From positions 18,382 through 82,381 of the forward strand of contig SVUJ01000008.1 of assembly GCA_015063305.1 (NCBI GenBank): a stretch of DNA of 64,000 bases, given 5' to 3'. The stretch comes from Oscillospiraceae bacterium (lineage in GTDB: Bacteria > Bacillota > Clostridia > Oscillospirales > CAG-272). The notes under the pieces were generated by a model. It was given only the letters and a program-made list of their open reading frames with translations. It was not told the DNA's origin and searched no databases. Numbering within the stretch: position 1 is the stretch's first letter; each line of letters opens with the position of its first letter. The translations under genes were made by a program, and so were the position numbers. This document shows, piece after piece, positions 16,790-28,666 of this stretch.

Positions 16790-18910
16790 TTACTTTTTAG
16801 CTCTTGCGGTAATGATCTGCTCCTGGATAGACTTAGGAACTTCCGCAAAGTGGCTGGGCTCCATAGAGTAAACGCCACGACCCTGTGTCATCGAACGAAG
16901 GTCTGTTGCGTATCCGAACATTTCGGAAAGCGGAACCATAGCGGTGATCTCCTGAACACCGTTTGCGGACTCCATAGACTGGATCTGTCCGCGGCGGGAG
17001 TTGAATCCGCCCATAACTGTTCCAAGGTACTCATCGGGAACTATAGTAACGACCTTGGTGATAGGCTCTGTGAGCACGGGGTTAGCCTTTCTCATAGCCT
17101 CCTTGAACGCCATAGATCCGGCGATCTTGAACGCCATTTCGGAAGAGTCAACTTCGTGGTAAGAACCATCATAAAGGGTTACCTTAACGTCAACTACGTT
17201 GTAGCCTGCAAGAACACCGTTCTGCATAGCTCCCTGAATTCCCTGGTTAACAGGCTCGATAAATTCCTTCGGAATTGCTCCGCCTGTAACAGCGTTAACA
17301 AACTCATATCCCTTACCGGGCTCGTTGGGCTCGAGTATGATCTTAACGTGACCGTACTGACCCGAACCACCCGACTGACGCTTGTACTTACACTCGTGGT
17401 CGACCTTAGCGCGGATAGTTTCCTTGTAAGCGACCTGAGGCTTACCGATGTTTGCCTCGACCTTAAACTCTCGGAGAAGTCTGTCTACGATGATCTCAAG
17501 GTGAAGCTCACCCATACCTGCGATAATTGTCTGACCTGTTTCCTCATCAGTGTAGGTACGGAATGTGGGGTCTTCCTCTGCCAGCTTGGAGAGCGCGATA
17601 CCCATCTTTTCCTGACCTGCGCGAGTCTTAGGCTCGATAGCAACGCTTATAACAGGCTCGGGGAATTCCATGTTCTCGAGGATTATAGGATGCTTCTCAT
17701 CACAGAAGGTGTCACCTGTTGTGGTGTTCTTAACGCCCGATACAGCCGCGATATCACCGCTGTAGCAAACGTCTATATCCTTACGGTCGTTTGCGTGCAT
17801 CTGAAGGATACGTCCGAAACGCTCTCTGGATCCCTTGCTGGAATTGTAAGCGGTTGTTCCTGCCTCGATCTTACCCGAATATACGCGGAAGAAGCAGAGC
17901 TTTCCAACGAACGGGTCGGTCATTATCTTGAATGCGAGTGCGGAGAAGGGCTCTTCGTCGGATGCCTTTCTCTCGTCCTCATCACCGGTATCAGGGTTTA
18001 CACCCTTGATAGCGGGGATATCAACAGGAGCGGGCATGTAGTCGATGACAGCGTCAAGCAACTTCTGTACGCCCTTGTTTCTATAAGATGTTCCGCAAAC
18101 AACGGGAACGATCTGGTTAGCTATAGTAGCCTTTCTGAGAGCGACCTTAAGCTCGTCAACAGTGATCTCATCACCGTTGAAGTACTTCTCCATAAGCTCT
18201 TCATCGGTTTCGCAGATAGACTCTACCATCTTCTCACGATATTCCTCAGCGAGGTCCTTCATGTCAGCGGGGATCTCCTCAACTCTCATGTCCTTACCAA
18301 GGTCATCGTAGTAAACGTCAGCTTCCATCGTCATAAGGTCGATGATTCCCTTAAAGGTCATCTCCTTACCTATGGGGAGCTGTATCGGAACTGCGTTAGC
18401 GTGAAGTCTGTCTCTCATCATACCAACAACGCGGTAGAAATCCGCACCGGTGATATCCATCTTGTTAACGTACGCCATACGCGGTACGCCGTACTTGTCA
18501 GCCTGACGCCATACGGTCTCAGACTGAGGCTCAACACCGCCCTTAGCGCAAAGTACTGTAACAGAACCGTCAAGAACTCTGAGCGAACGCTCAACTTCAA
18601 CAGTGAAGTCAACGTGTCCGGGAGTGTCTATGATGTTGATTCTGTGAGTGTTAGCCTTTGTTGCTGCGGGATCGTTGTGATACTTGGAGTGAGCCCAGAA
18701 GCAAGTGGTTGCAGCAGAAGTGATGGTTATACCTCTCTCCTGCTCCTGAACCATCCAGTCCATGGTAGCTGCACCCTCGTGAGTCTCACCGATCTTGTGA
18801 GTCTTACCGGTGTAGAAAAGGATTCTCTCGGTTGTTGTTGTTTTACCGGCATCTATGTGAGCCATGATACCGATATTTCTTGTTTTTTCAAGTGAATATT
18901 CTCTTGCCAT
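16790..18910 (-). CDS. fusA: Translation elongation factor G
   Basis: GTPase that drives translocation on the ribosome. The 706 residues are full length with [36 protein letters not shown] and the domain IV/V segments ([32 protein letters not shown]). An AAGGAG ribosome binding site precedes the ATG. Third gene of the str operon. Confidence 0.99.
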   Translation of the reverse strand: MAREYSLEKTRNIGIMAHIDAGKTTTTERILFYTGKTHKIGETHEGAATMDWMVQEQERGITITSAATTCFWAHSKYHNDPAATKANTHRINIIDTPGHVDFTVEVERSLRVLDGSVTVLCAKGGVEPQSETVWRQADKYGVPRMAYVNKMDITGADFYRVVGMMRDRLHANAVPIQLPIGKEMTFKGIIDLMTMEADVYYDDLGKDMRVEEIPADMKDLAEEYREKMVESICETDEELMEKYFNGDEITVDELKVALRKATIANQIVPVVCGTSYRNKGVQKLLDAVIDYMPAPVDIPAIKGVNPDTGDEDERKASDEEPFSALAFKIMTDPFVGKLCFFRVYSGKIEAGTTAYNSSKGSRERFGRILQMHANDRKDIDVCYSGDIAAVSGVKNTTTGDTFCDEKHPIILENMEFPEPVISVAIEPKTRAGQEKMGIALSKLAEEDPTFRTYTDEETGQTIIAGMGELHLEIIVDRLLREFKVEANIGKPQVAYKETIRAKVDHECKYKRQSGGSGQYGHVKIILEPNEPGKGYEFVNAVTGGAIPKEFIEPVNQGIQGAMQNGVLAGYNVVDVKVTLYDGSYHEVDSSEMAFKIAGSMAFKEAMRKANPVLTEPITKVVTIVPDEYLGTVMGGFNSRRGQIQSMESANGVQEITAMVPLSEMFGYATDLRSMTQGRGVYSMEPSHFAEVPKSIQEQIITARAKK

Positions 18911-18951
18911 TAATTGTTCTCCTTACTTTTGTACTATTAATGACACACAGA

Positions 18952-19422
18952 TTAATATCTGTAATGAGCAAACGCCTTGTTTGCTTCAGCCATACGGTGG
19001 GTCTCTTCTTTCTTCTTAAAAGCTCCGCCCATGCTGTTCTTAGCATCGATTATCTCTGCTGCAAGACGATCTGCCATAGTGCGCTCTCCACGGTTTCTGG
19101 AATAAGCCACGAGCCAACGCAGACCAAGAGTCTGACGGCGCTCTGCTCTTACCTCCATCGGAACCTGATAGGTAGAACCGCCAACACGGCGAGCCTTAAC
19201 CTCAAGAACCGGCATTACGTTTTCGAGAGCTGCTGTAAATACGTCAAGGGGATTCTCTCCAACCTTGGCTTCGATCTGTGCAAATGCATCATAGACGATT
19301 GTCTGGGCAACGCCCTTCTTGCCGTCGTACATAACGTTGTTTATAAGCTTTGTTACGAGCTTAGAATTGTACATAGGATCCGGCAATACGTCTCTTTTGG
19401 ATATACGACCTCTTCTCGGCAC
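18952..19422 (-). CDS. rpsG: Ribosomal protein S7
   Basis: Small-subunit protein that nucleates assembly of the 30S head and binds 16S rRNA. The GTG at 19422 (reading [19 protein letters not shown] after the start) gives exactly 156 residues, the usual length, and GGAGGGAAG lies just upstream; the open frame upstream to 19473 is not coding. Conserved [14 protein letters not shown] is present. Second gene of the str operon. Confidence 0.98.
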   Translation of the reverse strand: MPRRGRISKRDVLPDPMYNSKLVTKLINNVMYDGKKGVAQTIVYDAFAQIEAKVGENPLDVFTAALENVMPVLEVKARRVGGSTYQVPMEVRAERRQTLGLRWLVAYSRNRGERTMADRLAAEIIDAKNSMGGAFKKKEETHRMAEANKAFAHYRY

Positions 19423-19571
19423 TGTACTTCCCTCCTTCATCAATTTTATGAAATCATAGGTACTCAAAAGCATACTTCTGTAAGCGCGCGCTGGGGGTGC
19501 ACATAAACATTAATTTATTGTAACACTTCAGACGGCTTTATTGCTTTATACCTTTTTCTCCCGAAGATTAA

Positions 19572-19988
19572 TTATTTCTTCTTAGGAGTCTTTGCGCCGT
19601 ACTTGGAACGGCTCTGGTTACGGTTTGCAACACCCTGTGCATCGAGAGCGCCGCGGATAATGTGGTAACGAACACCGGGCAGGTCACGAACTCTTCCGCC
19701 TCTTATGAGAACGACCGAGTGCTCCTGAAGGTTATGTCCGATACCGGGGATATAGGTTGTCGCTTCAAGACCGTTGGTAAGTCTTACTCTTGCTATCTTA
19801 CGGAGAGCGGAGTTAGGCTTCTTAGGGCTTGTTGTGGAAACCTTTGTGCAAACGCCTCTTTTCTGAGGTGCAGCCTGGTCGATGTGAACGTTATTCAAAG
19901 AGTTGAAACCCTTCTGAAGAACGGGAGCTTTAGACTTATAAGTCTTGTCCTTACGACCCTGTCTGACGAGCTGGTTAAAGGTTGGCAT
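19572..19988 (-). CDS. rpsL: Ribosomal protein S12
   Basis: Decoding-site protein of the small subunit. The ATG at 19988 gives 138 residues beginning [15 protein letters not shown]; the open frame further upstream runs into the leader. [12 protein letters not shown] and [24 protein letters not shown] are intact, with the usual lysines at the streptomycin-resistance sites. GAAGGAGG lies upstream. First gene of the str operon, with its own promoter and leader rather than read-through from rpoC. Confidence 0.98.
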   Translation of the reverse strand: MPTFNQLVRQGRKDKTYKSKAPVLQKGFNSLNNVHIDQAAPQKRGVCTKVSTTSPKKPNSALRKIARVRLTNGLEATTYIPGIGHNLQEHSVVLIRGGRVRDLPGVRYHIIRGALDAQGVANRNQSRSKYGAKTPKKK

Positions 19989-20049
19989 TCTTCCTTTTTT
20001 CCTCCTTCTTACAATATTAATGTTTATATACAGACGCCTTTTTTGGGGG

Positions 20050-20090
20050 GCGATTCTGTCACAAAAACCGTTTTGACCGCAAACGGTCAC
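20050..20090 (-). promoter_or_regulatory. Hairpin in the str operon leader
   Basis: On the minus strand ACCGTTT, loop GCGGTCA, AAACGGT followed by TTTTTG lies about 20 bases into the leader, with a C-rich/A-rich stretch (GCGCCCCCCAAAAAAGGCG type) after it. It resembles an attenuator. No factor is identified. Confidence 0.4.
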
Positions 20091-20095
20091 AGTAT

Positions 20096-20124
20096 ATTGT
20101 ATCATTTTCTTGTCCTTTTGTCAA
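20096..20124 (-). promoter_or_regulatory. SigA-type promoter of the str operon
   Basis: Minus strand TTGACA (20119-20124), 17 bases, TACAAT (20096-20101). The gap 19989-20357 otherwise holds the leader, an AT-rich stretch and the rpoC terminator. Confidence 0.82.
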
Positions 20125-20317
20125 GAAGCATTGATTTTACCGCCAATTTTCTGCGTTTTGCACAATTATAACGAATTTTATCCCCTCTATTTGCGGATTT
20201 TGACTATATTATAGGCATTTTTACGAATTTTTAATTTATTATATTCCTCTTTTGCAATAATATTATACCCCTTATTTGTAGGGACAGGCGTCCTCAACTG
20301 TCCTTTTTAGCAATATA

Positions 20318-20348
20318 AAAGAGGCTGCCTCGATAGACAGCCTCTTAT
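20318..20348 (-). terminator. Intrinsic terminator of rpoBC
   Basis: Minus strand AAGAGGCTGTC, loop, GGCAGCCTCTT followed by TTATATT, ten bases after the rpoC stop. It separates rpoBC from the str operon. Confidence 0.8.
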
Positions 20349-20357
20349 TTTTATAGC

Positions 20358-23300
20358 TTATATTGCCTCAGCCTCTGCCGCAACCTCTTCGGTCGCCTCT
20401 TCAGCCTCACCTACCTTCTGGACGTCAACGTTATGGTAGCAGCCCATACCTGTTCCAGCAGGGATAAGCTTACCGATAATAACGTTTTCCTTAAGTCCGA
20501 GCAGGTTGTCGACCTTACCCTTGATAGCCGCATCGGTGAGTACCTTTGTGGTCTCCTGGAAGGACGCAGCCGAGAGGAAGGACTCGGTCTGGAGAGAAGC
20601 CTTTGTGATTCCGAGAAGAACGGGCGAACCCTCGGCGAGAGTGAGATTCTTCTCTCCCGCGTCTATTCTCGCCTGAACCTTAGCGTTCTCTTCCTCAAAT
20701 TCTCCCATGTCAACGAGAGCGCCAAGCAGCATTTCGGTGTCGCCGTTTTCCTCAACACGGATCTTTCGTGTCATCTGACGAGCGATTATCTCAATGTGCT
20801 TATCGTTTACGTTAACCGACTGAGAACGGTATACCTTCTGTATCTCCTTGATGATGTACTCATATACAGCATCAAGTCCGAGTATAGCCATGATATCCGA
20901 AGGAGCTTTGTTACCCTCGGTAAGTGCCTGACCCTTAACAACGGTATCGCCGTCTGCAACAGAAAGACGCATTCCGTAGGGTATCGGGTACTTAACGAGC
21001 TCACCGGTCTCCTCGCTTCTGACAGTAACGTCGCTGGTGTTAGCCGTCTCACCGGGGTGAACGTGAACAACACCGCTGTGCTCGGTCATAACAGCGGGCT
21101 TCTTGGGAGTTCTCGCCTCAAAGAGCTCTTCAACTCTGGGAAGACCCTGTGTAATATCCGAACCTGCGACACCACCGGAGTGGAATGTTCTCATCGTAAG
21201 CTGTGTACCGGGCTCACCTATAGACTGAGCCGCGATTATACCTACAGCCTCACCTACGTTAACAAGCTTTCCAGAGGAAAGGTCTGCGCCGTAGCAGTGA
21301 GCGCATATACCGTACTTCGAGTGACACTGGATAGCGGTTCTGATATATACCTTGTCGATTCCCGCCGCAACGATAGCATTAGCCTGCTCCTCGCTGATCA
21401 TCTCGTCGTCACCGACGATCACCTCACCGGTAACGGGGTGGATAACCTCGCCTATGGTATATCTTCCAACTATTCTATCCTGAAGCGGCTCGAGAACGTT
21501 GTTAGACTTTTCATCTATGATCTGATTTACCCAAGCGCCCTTAGTTGTATCACACTTGACCTCGCGAACGATGATCTCCTGAGATACGTCAACGAGACGT
21601 CTTGTAAGGTAACCCGAGTCTGCCGTACGGAGAGCGGTATCGGAAAGCGACTTACGCGAACCCTTAGCTCCCATAAAGTACTCAAGTATATTCAGACCCT
21701 CACGGAAGTTAGACTTAATAGGAAGCTCTATCGTCTTACCGTTGGTAGCGAACATAAGTCCGCGCATACCCGCGAGCTGACGCATCTGAGCTATAGATCC
21801 ACGCGCTCCCGAATCAGACATTATCTTGATCGGGTTGTAAGCGTCAAATCCGCTCTGGAGTGCGGCGGTAACGTCGTTGGTGGTCTGCTCCCATACCTTG
21901 ATAACGCTGTTATAGCGCTCGGTATCGCTGAGAAGTCCGTCCTGATAGTAGCCGTTGATCTTGTCAACCTTCTTCTGTGCAGCCTCGATATAGGTGGTCT
22001 TCTCCTTCGGTATAGTCATATCGTAGACCGAGATAGAGAAGGATGCCTTTGTCGAATACTTATAGCCCATTTCCTTGATATCGTCAAGCATATTAGCGCA
22101 GACAGCAGCTCCGTGCTTCTTTATGCAGCGGTCGATGAGCTGTCCGAGCTCCTTCTTCTTAACGACCTTGTTTATCTCGAGATCGAATATATCGTCTTCA
22201 GTCTCTCTCTTGATAAATCCGAGGTCCTGAGGAATAGGATTGTTAAAGATCATACGTCCGAGGGTAGCGTCTATTATCTTTGTGGTAGGCACACCCTTTA
22301 CGTTCTTGGTAACTCTTATCTTGATAGGAGCGTGAAGTCCGAGAACTCCGTTGGTATAAGCCATCATAGCCTCGTTGAAGTCACGGAATACTCTTCCCTC
22401 TCCGGGCTCTCCTGCCTTGTCCATAGTGAGGTAGTAAGAACCGAGGATCATATCCTGAGAAGGAACTGCGACCGCGCGTCCGTCCACAGGCTTAAGAAGG
22501 TTGTTTGCAGAGAGCATAAGGAATCTTGCCTCTGCCTGAGCCTCTGCCGAGAGCGGTACGTGAACAGGCATCTGGTCTCCGTCGAAGTCCGCGTTAAACG
22601 CCGTACAAACGAGCGGGTGGAGCTTTATAGCGCGTCCTTCAACCAGCACGGGCTCGAACGCCTGTATCGACAGACGGTGAAGCGTGGGCGCACGGTTGAG
22701 CAGAACGGGGTGCTCCTTGATAACGTTTTCAAGCGCATCCCATACGCAGGGATTTTCATGCGCCTTTTCTATCTTCTTGAGCGCGTCCTTTACACCGGGG
22801 ACTTTCTGCATCTCTTCAAGACGCTTTACAACGAAAGGCTTGAAGAGCTCGAGAGCCATCTCCTTAGGAAGACCGCACTGATAGATCTTAAGCGAAGGAC
22901 CTACGACGATAACCGAACGTCCCGAATAGTCAACACGCTTTCCGAGCAGGTTCTGACGGAAGCGTCCCTGCTTACCTCTGAGCATCTCAGAGAGTGACTT
23001 GAGAGGACGGTTGGAAGGACCTGTAACAGGCTTTCCGCGGCGGCCGTTGTCGATAAGGGCGTCAACAGCCTCCTGGAGCATACGCTTCTCGTTTCTGATA
23101 ACTATCTCGGGAGTGCGTATCTCCATCAGCTTCTTAAGTCTGTTATTTCTGCTTATTACTCTGCGGTAGAGCTCGTTGAGGTCGGAGGAAGCGAAGCGTC
23201 CGCCGTCAAGCTGTACCATAGGACGAATATCGGGGGGAATAACGGGAAGAACGCTCAGTATCATCCACTCAAGGCTGTTGCCCGACTTTCTGAAAGCCTC

Positions 23301-23939
23301 AACGACCTCAAGTCTTTTAATGATCCTTGTTTTCTTCTGTCCGCTTGCCTTAGCAAGATCAGCCTTGAGCTGCTCGGAGAGCTCATTTATGTCGACCTGC
23401 GAGAGAAGCTCTCTTATAGCCTCAGCGCCCATTCCGACTCTGAAATCACGTCCGTAAAGCTCAAGATATTCCTGATACTGTCTTTCGCTGAGAACTGTTC
23501 CCTTTACCAGAGGAGTAGTTCCGGGATCGAGGACTACGTTCTCTGCAAAGTAAAGCACCTGCTCAAGCTGCTTGGGCGACATATCGAGAACGAGAGCCAT
23601 TCTCGAGGGTATCGCCTTAAAATACCAGATATGCGACACGGGAGCTGCAAGCTCGATATGTCCCATTCTTTCACGTCTTACCTTTTTGGTAGTAACGTCA
23701 ACTCCGCACTTTTCGCACTTGTGGGGCTCTTTGTTGTGCGAGTTCTTATACTTTCCGCACATACAAGCGCCGTCCTTGGTAGGACCAAAGATACGCTCGC
23801 AGAAAAGTCCGCCCACTTCTGCCTTAAGTGTTCTATAGTTTATAGTCTCGGGCTTGGTGACCTCGCCGTAAGACCATTCTCTTATCATTTCCGGAGATGC
23901 CAGACCTATTCTTATTGAATTAAATTCAGTGTTTCCCAC
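20358..23939 (-). CDS. rpoC: RNA polymerase beta' subunit
   Basis: Largest catalytic RNA polymerase subunit. The 1,193 residues contain the N-terminal zinc-binding cysteines ([21 protein letters not shown]), the catalytic [15 protein letters not shown] and, near the C terminus, the trigger-loop region ([21 protein letters not shown]). The start is GTG at 23939 behind GAAGGAG, 18 bases after rpoB. The C terminus ends in an Ala/Glu-rich tail. Confidence 0.99.
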   Translation of the reverse strand: MGNTEFNSIRIGLASPEMIREWSYGEVTKPETINYRTLKAEVGGLFCERIFGPTKDGACMCGKYKNSHNKEPHKCEKCGVDVTTKKVRRERMGHIELAAPVSHIWYFKAIPSRMALVLDMSPKQLEQVLYFAENVVLDPGTTPLVKGTVLSERQYQEYLELYGRDFRVGMGAEAIRELLSQVDINELSEQLKADLAKASGQKKTRIIKRLEVVEAFRKSGNSLEWMILSVLPVIPPDIRPMVQLDGGRFASSDLNELYRRVISRNNRLKKLMEIRTPEIVIRNEKRMLQEAVDALIDNGRRGKPVTGPSNRPLKSLSEMLRGKQGRFRQNLLGKRVDYSGRSVIVVGPSLKIYQCGLPKEMALELFKPFVVKRLEEMQKVPGVKDALKKIEKAHENPCVWDALENVIKEHPVLLNRAPTLHRLSIQAFEPVLVEGRAIKLHPLVCTAFNADFDGDQMPVHVPLSAEAQAEARFLMLSANNLLKPVDGRAVAVPSQDMILGSYYLTMDKAGEPGEGRVFRDFNEAMMAYTNGVLGLHAPIKIRVTKNVKGVPTTKIIDATLGRMIFNNPIPQDLGFIKRETEDDIFDLEINKVVKKKELGQLIDRCIKKHGAAVCANMLDDIKEMGYKYSTKASFSISVYDMTIPKEKTTYIEAAQKKVDKINGYYQDGLLSDTERYNSVIKVWEQTTNDVTAALQSGFDAYNPIKIMSDSGARGSIAQMRQLAGMRGLMFATNGKTIELPIKSNFREGLNILEYFMGAKGSRKSLSDTALRTADSGYLTRRLVDVSQEIIVREVKCDTTKGAWVNQIIDEKSNNVLEPLQDRIVGRYTIGEVIHPVTGEVIVGDDEMISEEQANAIVAAGIDKVYIRTAIQCHSKYGICAHCYGADLSSGKLVNVGEAVGIIAAQSIGEPGTQLTMRTFHSGGVAGSDITQGLPRVEELFEARTPKKPAVMTEHSGVVHVHPGETANTSDVTVRSEETGELVKYPIPYGMRLSVADGDTVVKGQALTEGNKAPSDIMAILGLDAVYEYIIKEIQKVYRSQSVNVNDKHIEIIARQMTRKIRVEENGDTEMLLGALVDMGEFEEENAKVQARIDAGEKNLTLAEGSPVLLGITKASLQTESFLSAASFQETTKVLTDAAIKGKVDNLLGLKENVIIGKLIPAGTGMGCYHNVDVQKVGEAEEATEEVAAEAEAI

Positions 23940-23957
23940 AGCTGTTCTCCTTCACCA

Positions 23958-26900
23958 TTACATATTATCGTCTTCGCCGTCATATCCGCCGAAGTCATCT
24001 ATATCCTCGTAAACCTCTTCCTCTATAAGCTCGCCGTCTTCGTCCTCTATAAGGAAGGAATCGCTTATGTCGTCGGTCTCAACCGCCTCTTCGCGGAAGC
24101 TCTCGGCAACGTCCTTCATCTTATAGGAGTACTGAGGAAGATCATCGTCGTTACAAAGGGTAGAAAGCTTTATCTCTTCTCCGTTCTTGTCAAGCACTCT
24201 GATATCAAGCGCCAAGGACTGAAGCTCCTTAACAAGCACCTTGAAGGACTCGGGAACTCCGGGAGTGGGGATATTCTGTCCCTTGATTATCGCCTCGTAA
24301 GCCTTACGGCGTCCGTTTATATCGTCCGACTTAACAGTAAGGATCTCCTGAAGCGTGTAAGCAGCTCCGTAAGCCTCGAGCGCCCAAACCTCCATCTCTC
24401 CGAAACGCTGTCCGCCAAACTGAGCCTTTCCTCCGAGAGGCTGCTGGGTTACGAGCGAGTACGGACCGTTGGAACGCGCGTGGATCTTATCGTCAACGAG
24501 GTGATGCAGCTTGAGGTAGTACATGATACCAACGGTAACGGGGTTATCGAAGGGATCACCGGTACGTCCGTCGTAAAGGATAGTCTTTCCGTCTATCACC
24601 TTAACGTCCTTTTCCTCAAATATCTTCTTCATAGCCTCGGCATCGGCTCTTACCTCTGCGGGGATCATCTGAAGATCGCTCTTTCCGTTCTCGTCTACAG
24701 TCTTTATGAAGAGCTCCTTGCCATCAACGTTCTCACCGGGAAGGATATCGCGGCAGTGTCCCGCCATACGCAGACACTCGATAATATCTCTCTCGTTTGC
24801 TCCGTCGAATACAGGGGTCATTATCTTCCAGCCAAGCTTTCTTGCCGCAATTCCGAGGTGCACCTCAAGAACCTGACCGATATTCATTCGGGAAGGAACG
24901 CCCAGAGGGTTAAGAACTATATCAAGAGGTGTACCGTCAGCCAAGAAGGGCATATCCTCGGGGGGAAGTATTCTCGAAACGACACCCTTGTTTCCGTGAC
25001 GTCCCGCCATCTTATCTCCGACAGATATCTTTCTCTTCTGTGCGATATAAACTCTTACTACCTTATTTACGCCTGCGGGCAGATCGTCGCCGTTTTCGTG
25101 CGAGAACACGCGAACGTCAACAACTATTCCCGACTCTCCGTGAGGCAGACGAAGCGAAGTATCTCTTACCTCTCTCGCCTTTTCACCAAAGATCGCGCGC
25201 AAAAGTCTTTCCTCGGCGGTAAGCTCTGTTTCTCCCTTGGGAGTGATCTTACCAACAAGGATATCACCCGCTCTTACCTCAGTTCCCTTCTTAACTATAC
25301 CCTCGGCATCAAGGTCCTTGAGCGCGTCTTCTCCGACGTTGGGGATCTCTCTTGTGATCTCCTCCGGACCGAGCTTAGTATCTCTTGCCTCGTGAGTATA
25401 TTCCTCGATATGGAGCGAGGTATAAACGTCATCTCTTACAAGTCTTTCGTTCAGAAGGACTGCGTCCTCGTAGTTATAACCCTCCCAGGTCATAAATCCG
25501 ATAAGCGCGTTCTTACCGAGCGATATTTCTCCGTTAGAGGTAGCAGGACCGTCAGCTATTACCTGACCCTTAAGCACCATCTCGCCTCTCTTAACGGTGG
25601 GACGCTGGTTAAAGCAAGTACCCTGGTTAGTTCTCTTGAACTTGATAAGCTCGTAGGAGTCCTTATGACCGTCCTCACAAGCTATAACTATCTTCTGAGC
25701 GTCAACGCTCTCAACGCGACCCTCGTTACGGGCAGTGATAACTACTCCCGAATCGACCGCCGCCTTATATTCCATACCCGTTCCGACGATAGGACTATCG
25801 GTTACCATAAGCGGAACTGCCTGCTTCTGCATGTTAGATCCCATAAGCGCACGGGAGTTATCGTCGTTCTCAAGGAAGGGTATCATTGCCGTAGCGACAG
25901 AGACCACCATCTTGGGGGATACGTCCATATAGTCGACCTTGTCAGCCGCTATCTCTATGAACTCTCCTCTTTCTCTTGCGGTCACCTTGTCGGAGAGGAA
26001 TCTTCCGTTCTCGTCGATAGGCTCGTTTGCGGGAACTATGATGTAGTTGTCCTCAACGTCCGCTGTCATATATTCAACTTCATCGGTAACACAGCCTGTT
26101 TCCTTGTCGATCTTGCGGAAGGGCGCTTCGATAAAGCCGTAATCATTTATACGGGCATAGGTGGTAAGATAAGAGATAAGACCGATGTTAGGACCTTCAG
26201 GCGTTTCGATAGGACACATACGGCCATAGTGGGTGTAGTGAACGTCACGAACGTCAAAGGATGCTCTGTCACGCGAAAGACCGCCAGGACCGAGAGCCGA
26301 AAGTCTTCTCTTATGTGTAAGCTCTGCGAGGGGGTTGTTCTGGTCCATGAACTGAGAAAGCTGAGATGAACCGAAGAACTCTCTTATCGCAGTGGTGATA
26401 GGTCTGATATTGATAAGCGCCTGGGGAGTGAGCTTCTCGTTGTCCTGAGTAGTCATTCTCTCCTTTATTATCTTATCCATTCTCGTAAATCCGATGCGGA
26501 GCTGGTTCTGGAGCTGCTCTCCTACAGAACGGATACGGCGGTTTCCAAGGTGGTCGATGTCGTCCACCTTACCAACACCGTGAGTGAGGTTAAGAAGGTA
26601 GTTTATAGACGCGAAAATATCGTCCTTTGTTATATGCTTGGGGCAAAGCTCGGCAATTCTCTCCTTAGCCATAGCGCGTATAGCGTCGGCATCGTCACCG
26701 CACTGCTCCTTGATGTCAAGAAGCACCGATATCTTTGCCTTCTCGTTTACGCCGCAATCCTTAAGGTCGAAGCCGAGGATATGCTCGGGATATATACTAT
26801 TGTTGGAAAATACCTTAACAACGTCGCCGTTGTCGGTCTTGATGCGTACCTCGTTGACACCGTTGTTCTCGATAAGGTGAGCCTTAGCGTTATCAAGATA

Positions 26901-27854
26901 CTCGCCTTCCTCAAAGAGGACCTCGCCTGTCAGAGGGCTGACGACCGTTTCTGCGAGCTCGTGATATCTTATACGCGAATGAAGAGCTACCTTCTTATCG
27001 AACTTATAGCGTCCAACGGGAGCTATGTCATATCTCTTTGCGTCAAAGAAATAGTTATTGATAAGTGTCTGCGCCGACTCTACGAGCGGAGGCTCGCCGG
27101 GACGGAGCTTCTTGTATATTTCCTTAAGCGCCTCAACGCCAATAGTCGAATTATTGTTAAGAGCCAACGCCTCGCTTTCGTCCTTTTCAAAAGTAGCAAG
27201 GAGCGCCTCGCTCTCTCCGAAGAGAGCCTCTATATCCTCTCTGGATTCTATACCGAGAGCTCTGATGAACATAGTCAGGGGGAGCTTGCGGTTCTTATCG
27301 ATACGGACGTACATAACTCCGTTCATATCTATTTCGTACTCAAGCCACGCTCCGCGATAAGGAATAACCGTTGCGGCGTATGTTTCCTTACCCGTCTTGT
27401 CTATATCGGACGAGTAGTACATACCAGGGGAACGTATGATCTGCGAAACGATAACACGCTCTGCGCCGTTGATAACGAATGTACCCGTTTCGGTCATTAT
27501 CGGGAACTCGCCCATAAAGATATCGGTCTGCTTGACCTCACCGGTCTGCTTGTTAGTCAAACGAACGTTCACCTTCAAGGGTGCTGCGTAGTTCGCATCT
27601 CTTTCCTTACACTCCTCGACCGTATACTTCGGCTTCGAGTCTATCGAATAGGAAACAAACTCAATAACCAGGTTTCCCGAATAGTCGGTTATAGGAGATA
27701 CATCTCTGAGCACCTCCATAAGACCCTCTTCAAAAAACCATTTGAATGACTTTGTCTGAACTTCGACAAGATTGGGAAGATCGAGAGAAAAACGAGACCT
27801 TGAAAAGCTCATTCTTGTGTTCTGACCAAGCTTCTGCTCTTTTACGTTGACCAT
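23958..27854 (-). CDS. rpoB: RNA polymerase beta subunit
   Basis: Catalytic RNA polymerase subunit. The ATG at 27854 ([10 protein letters not shown]) with GGAGTG upstream gives 1,298 residues; the frame stays open upstream to 28001 but that part is GC-rich leader RNA. The rifampicin-binding cluster is wild-type in appearance ([36 protein letters not shown]). The C terminus carries a long acidic tail ([19 protein letters not shown]). It has its own promoter; rplJ/rplL are not upstream, since rpsT is divergent. Confidence 0.99.
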   Translation of the reverse strand: MVNVKEQKLGQNTRMSFSRSRFSLDLPNLVEVQTKSFKWFFEEGLMEVLRDVSPITDYSGNLVIEFVSYSIDSKPKYTVEECKERDANYAAPLKVNVRLTNKQTGEVKQTDIFMGEFPIMTETGTFVINGAERVIVSQIIRSPGMYYSSDIDKTGKETYAATVIPYRGAWLEYEIDMNGVMYVRIDKNRKLPLTMFIRALGIESREDIEALFGESEALLATFEKDESEALALNNNSTIGVEALKEIYKKLRPGEPPLVESAQTLINNYFFDAKRYDIAPVGRYKFDKKVALHSRIRYHELAETVVSPLTGEVLFEEGEYLDNAKAHLIENNGVNEVRIKTDNGDVVKVFSNNSIYPEHILGFDLKDCGVNEKAKISVLLDIKEQCGDDADAIRAMAKERIAELCPKHITKDDIFASINYLLNLTHGVGKVDDIDHLGNRRIRSVGEQLQNQLRIGFTRMDKIIKERMTTQDNEKLTPQALINIRPITTAIREFFGSSQLSQFMDQNNPLAELTHKRRLSALGPGGLSRDRASFDVRDVHYTHYGRMCPIETPEGPNIGLISYLTTYARINDYGFIEAPFRKIDKETGCVTDEVEYMTADVEDNYIIVPANEPIDENGRFLSDKVTARERGEFIEIAADKVDYMDVSPKMVVSVATAMIPFLENDDNSRALMGSNMQKQAVPLMVTDSPIVGTGMEYKAAVDSGVVITARNEGRVESVDAQKIVIACEDGHKDSYELIKFKRTNQGTCFNQRPTVKRGEMVLKGQVIADGPATSNGEISLGKNALIGFMTWEGYNYEDAVLLNERLVRDDVYTSLHIEEYTHEARDTKLGPEEITREIPNVGEDALKDLDAEGIVKKGTEVRAGDILVGKITPKGETELTAEERLLRAIFGEKAREVRDTSLRLPHGESGIVVDVRVFSHENGDDLPAGVNKVVRVYIAQKRKISVGDKMAGRHGNKGVVSRILPPEDMPFLADGTPLDIVLNPLGVPSRMNIGQVLEVHLGIAARKLGWKIMTPVFDGANERDIIECLRMAGHCRDILPGENVDGKELFIKTVDENGKSDLQMIPAEVRADAEAMKKIFEEKDVKVIDGKTILYDGRTGDPFDNPVTVGIMYYLKLHHLVDDKIHARSNGPYSLVTQQPLGGKAQFGGQRFGEMEVWALEAYGAAYTLQEILTVKSDDINGRRKAYEAIIKGQNIPTPGVPESFKVLVKELQSLALDIRVLDKNGEEIKLSTLCNDDDLPQYSYKMKDVAESFREEAVETDDISDSFLIEDEDGELIEEEVYEDIDDFGGYDGEDDNM

Positions 27855-28096
27855 TAATTCAATCACTCCATTCAAAATACTTTGCACCGCGGACCAAACC
27901 CGCCGAGCCGTGAATGCTTCGGTATAAATATTTTTTCGGCTCTGCCGTGCGCGCGAGCCTTCAAAACCCAACACGCCCCAAGCGGAACGGCATTTCCCCA
28001 TCTATCGAGCCGATGCGACGGAAAAACGTATATATATAATAACGAAACAAACACTCGCCTCATTCGTTTTTGGACAAATGTGGCATTATAATGCAG
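27855..28096 (-). promoter_or_regulatory. Long structured 5' leader of rpoB
   Basis: About 240 bases lie between the predicted start of transcription and the rpoB ATG. The promoter-distal half is much more GC-rich than the flanks and has several possible helices, such as GGCTCGC...GCAGAGCC and CGGCTC with GAGCCG (followed by an A run). No known leader type is recognised. A 63 residue frame inside it (27872-28063) lacks a ribosome binding site. Confidence 0.5.
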
Positions 28097-28102
28097 TTTA
28101 CA

Positions 28103-28131
28103 ATTATAGCACGTTTATTTCAAGTTGTCAA
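28103..28131 (-). promoter_or_regulatory. Consensus promoter of rpoBC
   Basis: Minus strand TTGACA (28126-28131), 17 bases, TATAAT (28103-28108). A second TATAAT-like string lies at 28084-28090. Confidence 0.85.
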
Positions 28132-28227
28132 GCATTTTATTCAAATATTTTTCAATCCCTAAAATATTTTTTTAAATTGAAGAAAATCTACGCAAAAAAA
28201 TGTTTTTTATTTTTTTTGAAAAAACTA

Positions 28228-28256
28228 TTGCAATCTTGATTTGTTTGTGATATGAT
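28228..28256 (+). promoter_or_regulatory. SigA-type promoter of rpsT
   Basis: TTGCAA (28228-28233), 17 bases, TATGAT (28251-28256). A leader of about 75 bases with the segment GGCATCCTCTCAGGCTCC follows; it could be an S20 autoregulatory site, which is not shown. Confidence 0.75.
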
Positions 28257-28339
28257 ATGTAAATGTATGGACGAATACGGTGGGCATCCTCTCAGGCTCC
28301 CGTTAGGACTAATAACGATTTTTACGGAGGTGAAAATTA

Positions 28340-28600
28340 ATGCCGAATATTAAAAGTGCAAAGAAGCGTGTTCTCGTTATTGAAACAAAGACACTTCAGA
28401 ACAAGATGTTCCGCACACAGCTCAAGACTGATATAAAGAAGTATCAGGCTGCCCTCGCATCCGGCGATCAGGCTGCTGCACAGGCTGCATACAAGGCTGC
28501 TGTTAAGAAGATCGACCAGGCTGCTGCACGCGGAATCATTCACAAGAATGCCGCTGCTCGCAAAAAGAGCCAGTTCACAAAAGCTATCAATAATATGTAA
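28340..28600 (+). CDS. rpsT: Ribosomal protein S20
   Basis: Primary 16S rRNA-binding protein of the small subunit. The 86 residue, Lys/Ala-rich protein starts MPNIKSAKKRVLVIETK and ends AARKKSQFTKAINNM, typical of S20 in length and sequence. ACGGAGGTG precedes the ATG by eight bases. It is monocistronic, divergent from rpoBC. Confidence 0.97.
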   Translation: MPNIKSAKKRVLVIETKTLQNKMFRTQLKTDIKKYQAALASGDQAAAQAAYKAAVKKIDQAAARGIIHKNAAARKKSQFTKAINNM

Positions 28601-28604
28601 TTTT

Positions 28605-28642
28605 AACCGTACATAGTTCTCACCTCTATGTACGGTTATTTA
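28605..28642 (+). terminator. Terminator of rpsT
   Basis: AACCGTACATAG, loop TTCTCACCT, CTATGTACGGTT followed by ATTTACT. The T run is weak, so some read-through into cysK is possible. Confidence 0.7.
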
Positions 28643-28666
28643 CTATCTATTACCAAGGAGGTTTTT

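Noticed and set aside
16850..18895. 681 residue open frame opposite fusA
   Set aside because: Shadow of the highly biased elongation factor G codons; no family features.
20433..22997. 854 residue open frame opposite rpoC
   Set aside because: Shadow of rpoC; no start signal and no domain.
27855..28001. N-terminal extension of rpoB by 49 codons
   Set aside because: No ribosome binding site, composition of structured leader RNA, and the ATG at 27854 matches the usual RpoB N terminus.
27872..28063. 63 residue open frame in the rpoB leader
   Set aside because: No ribosome binding site and no similarity that I recognise; high GC in the leader explains the open frame.
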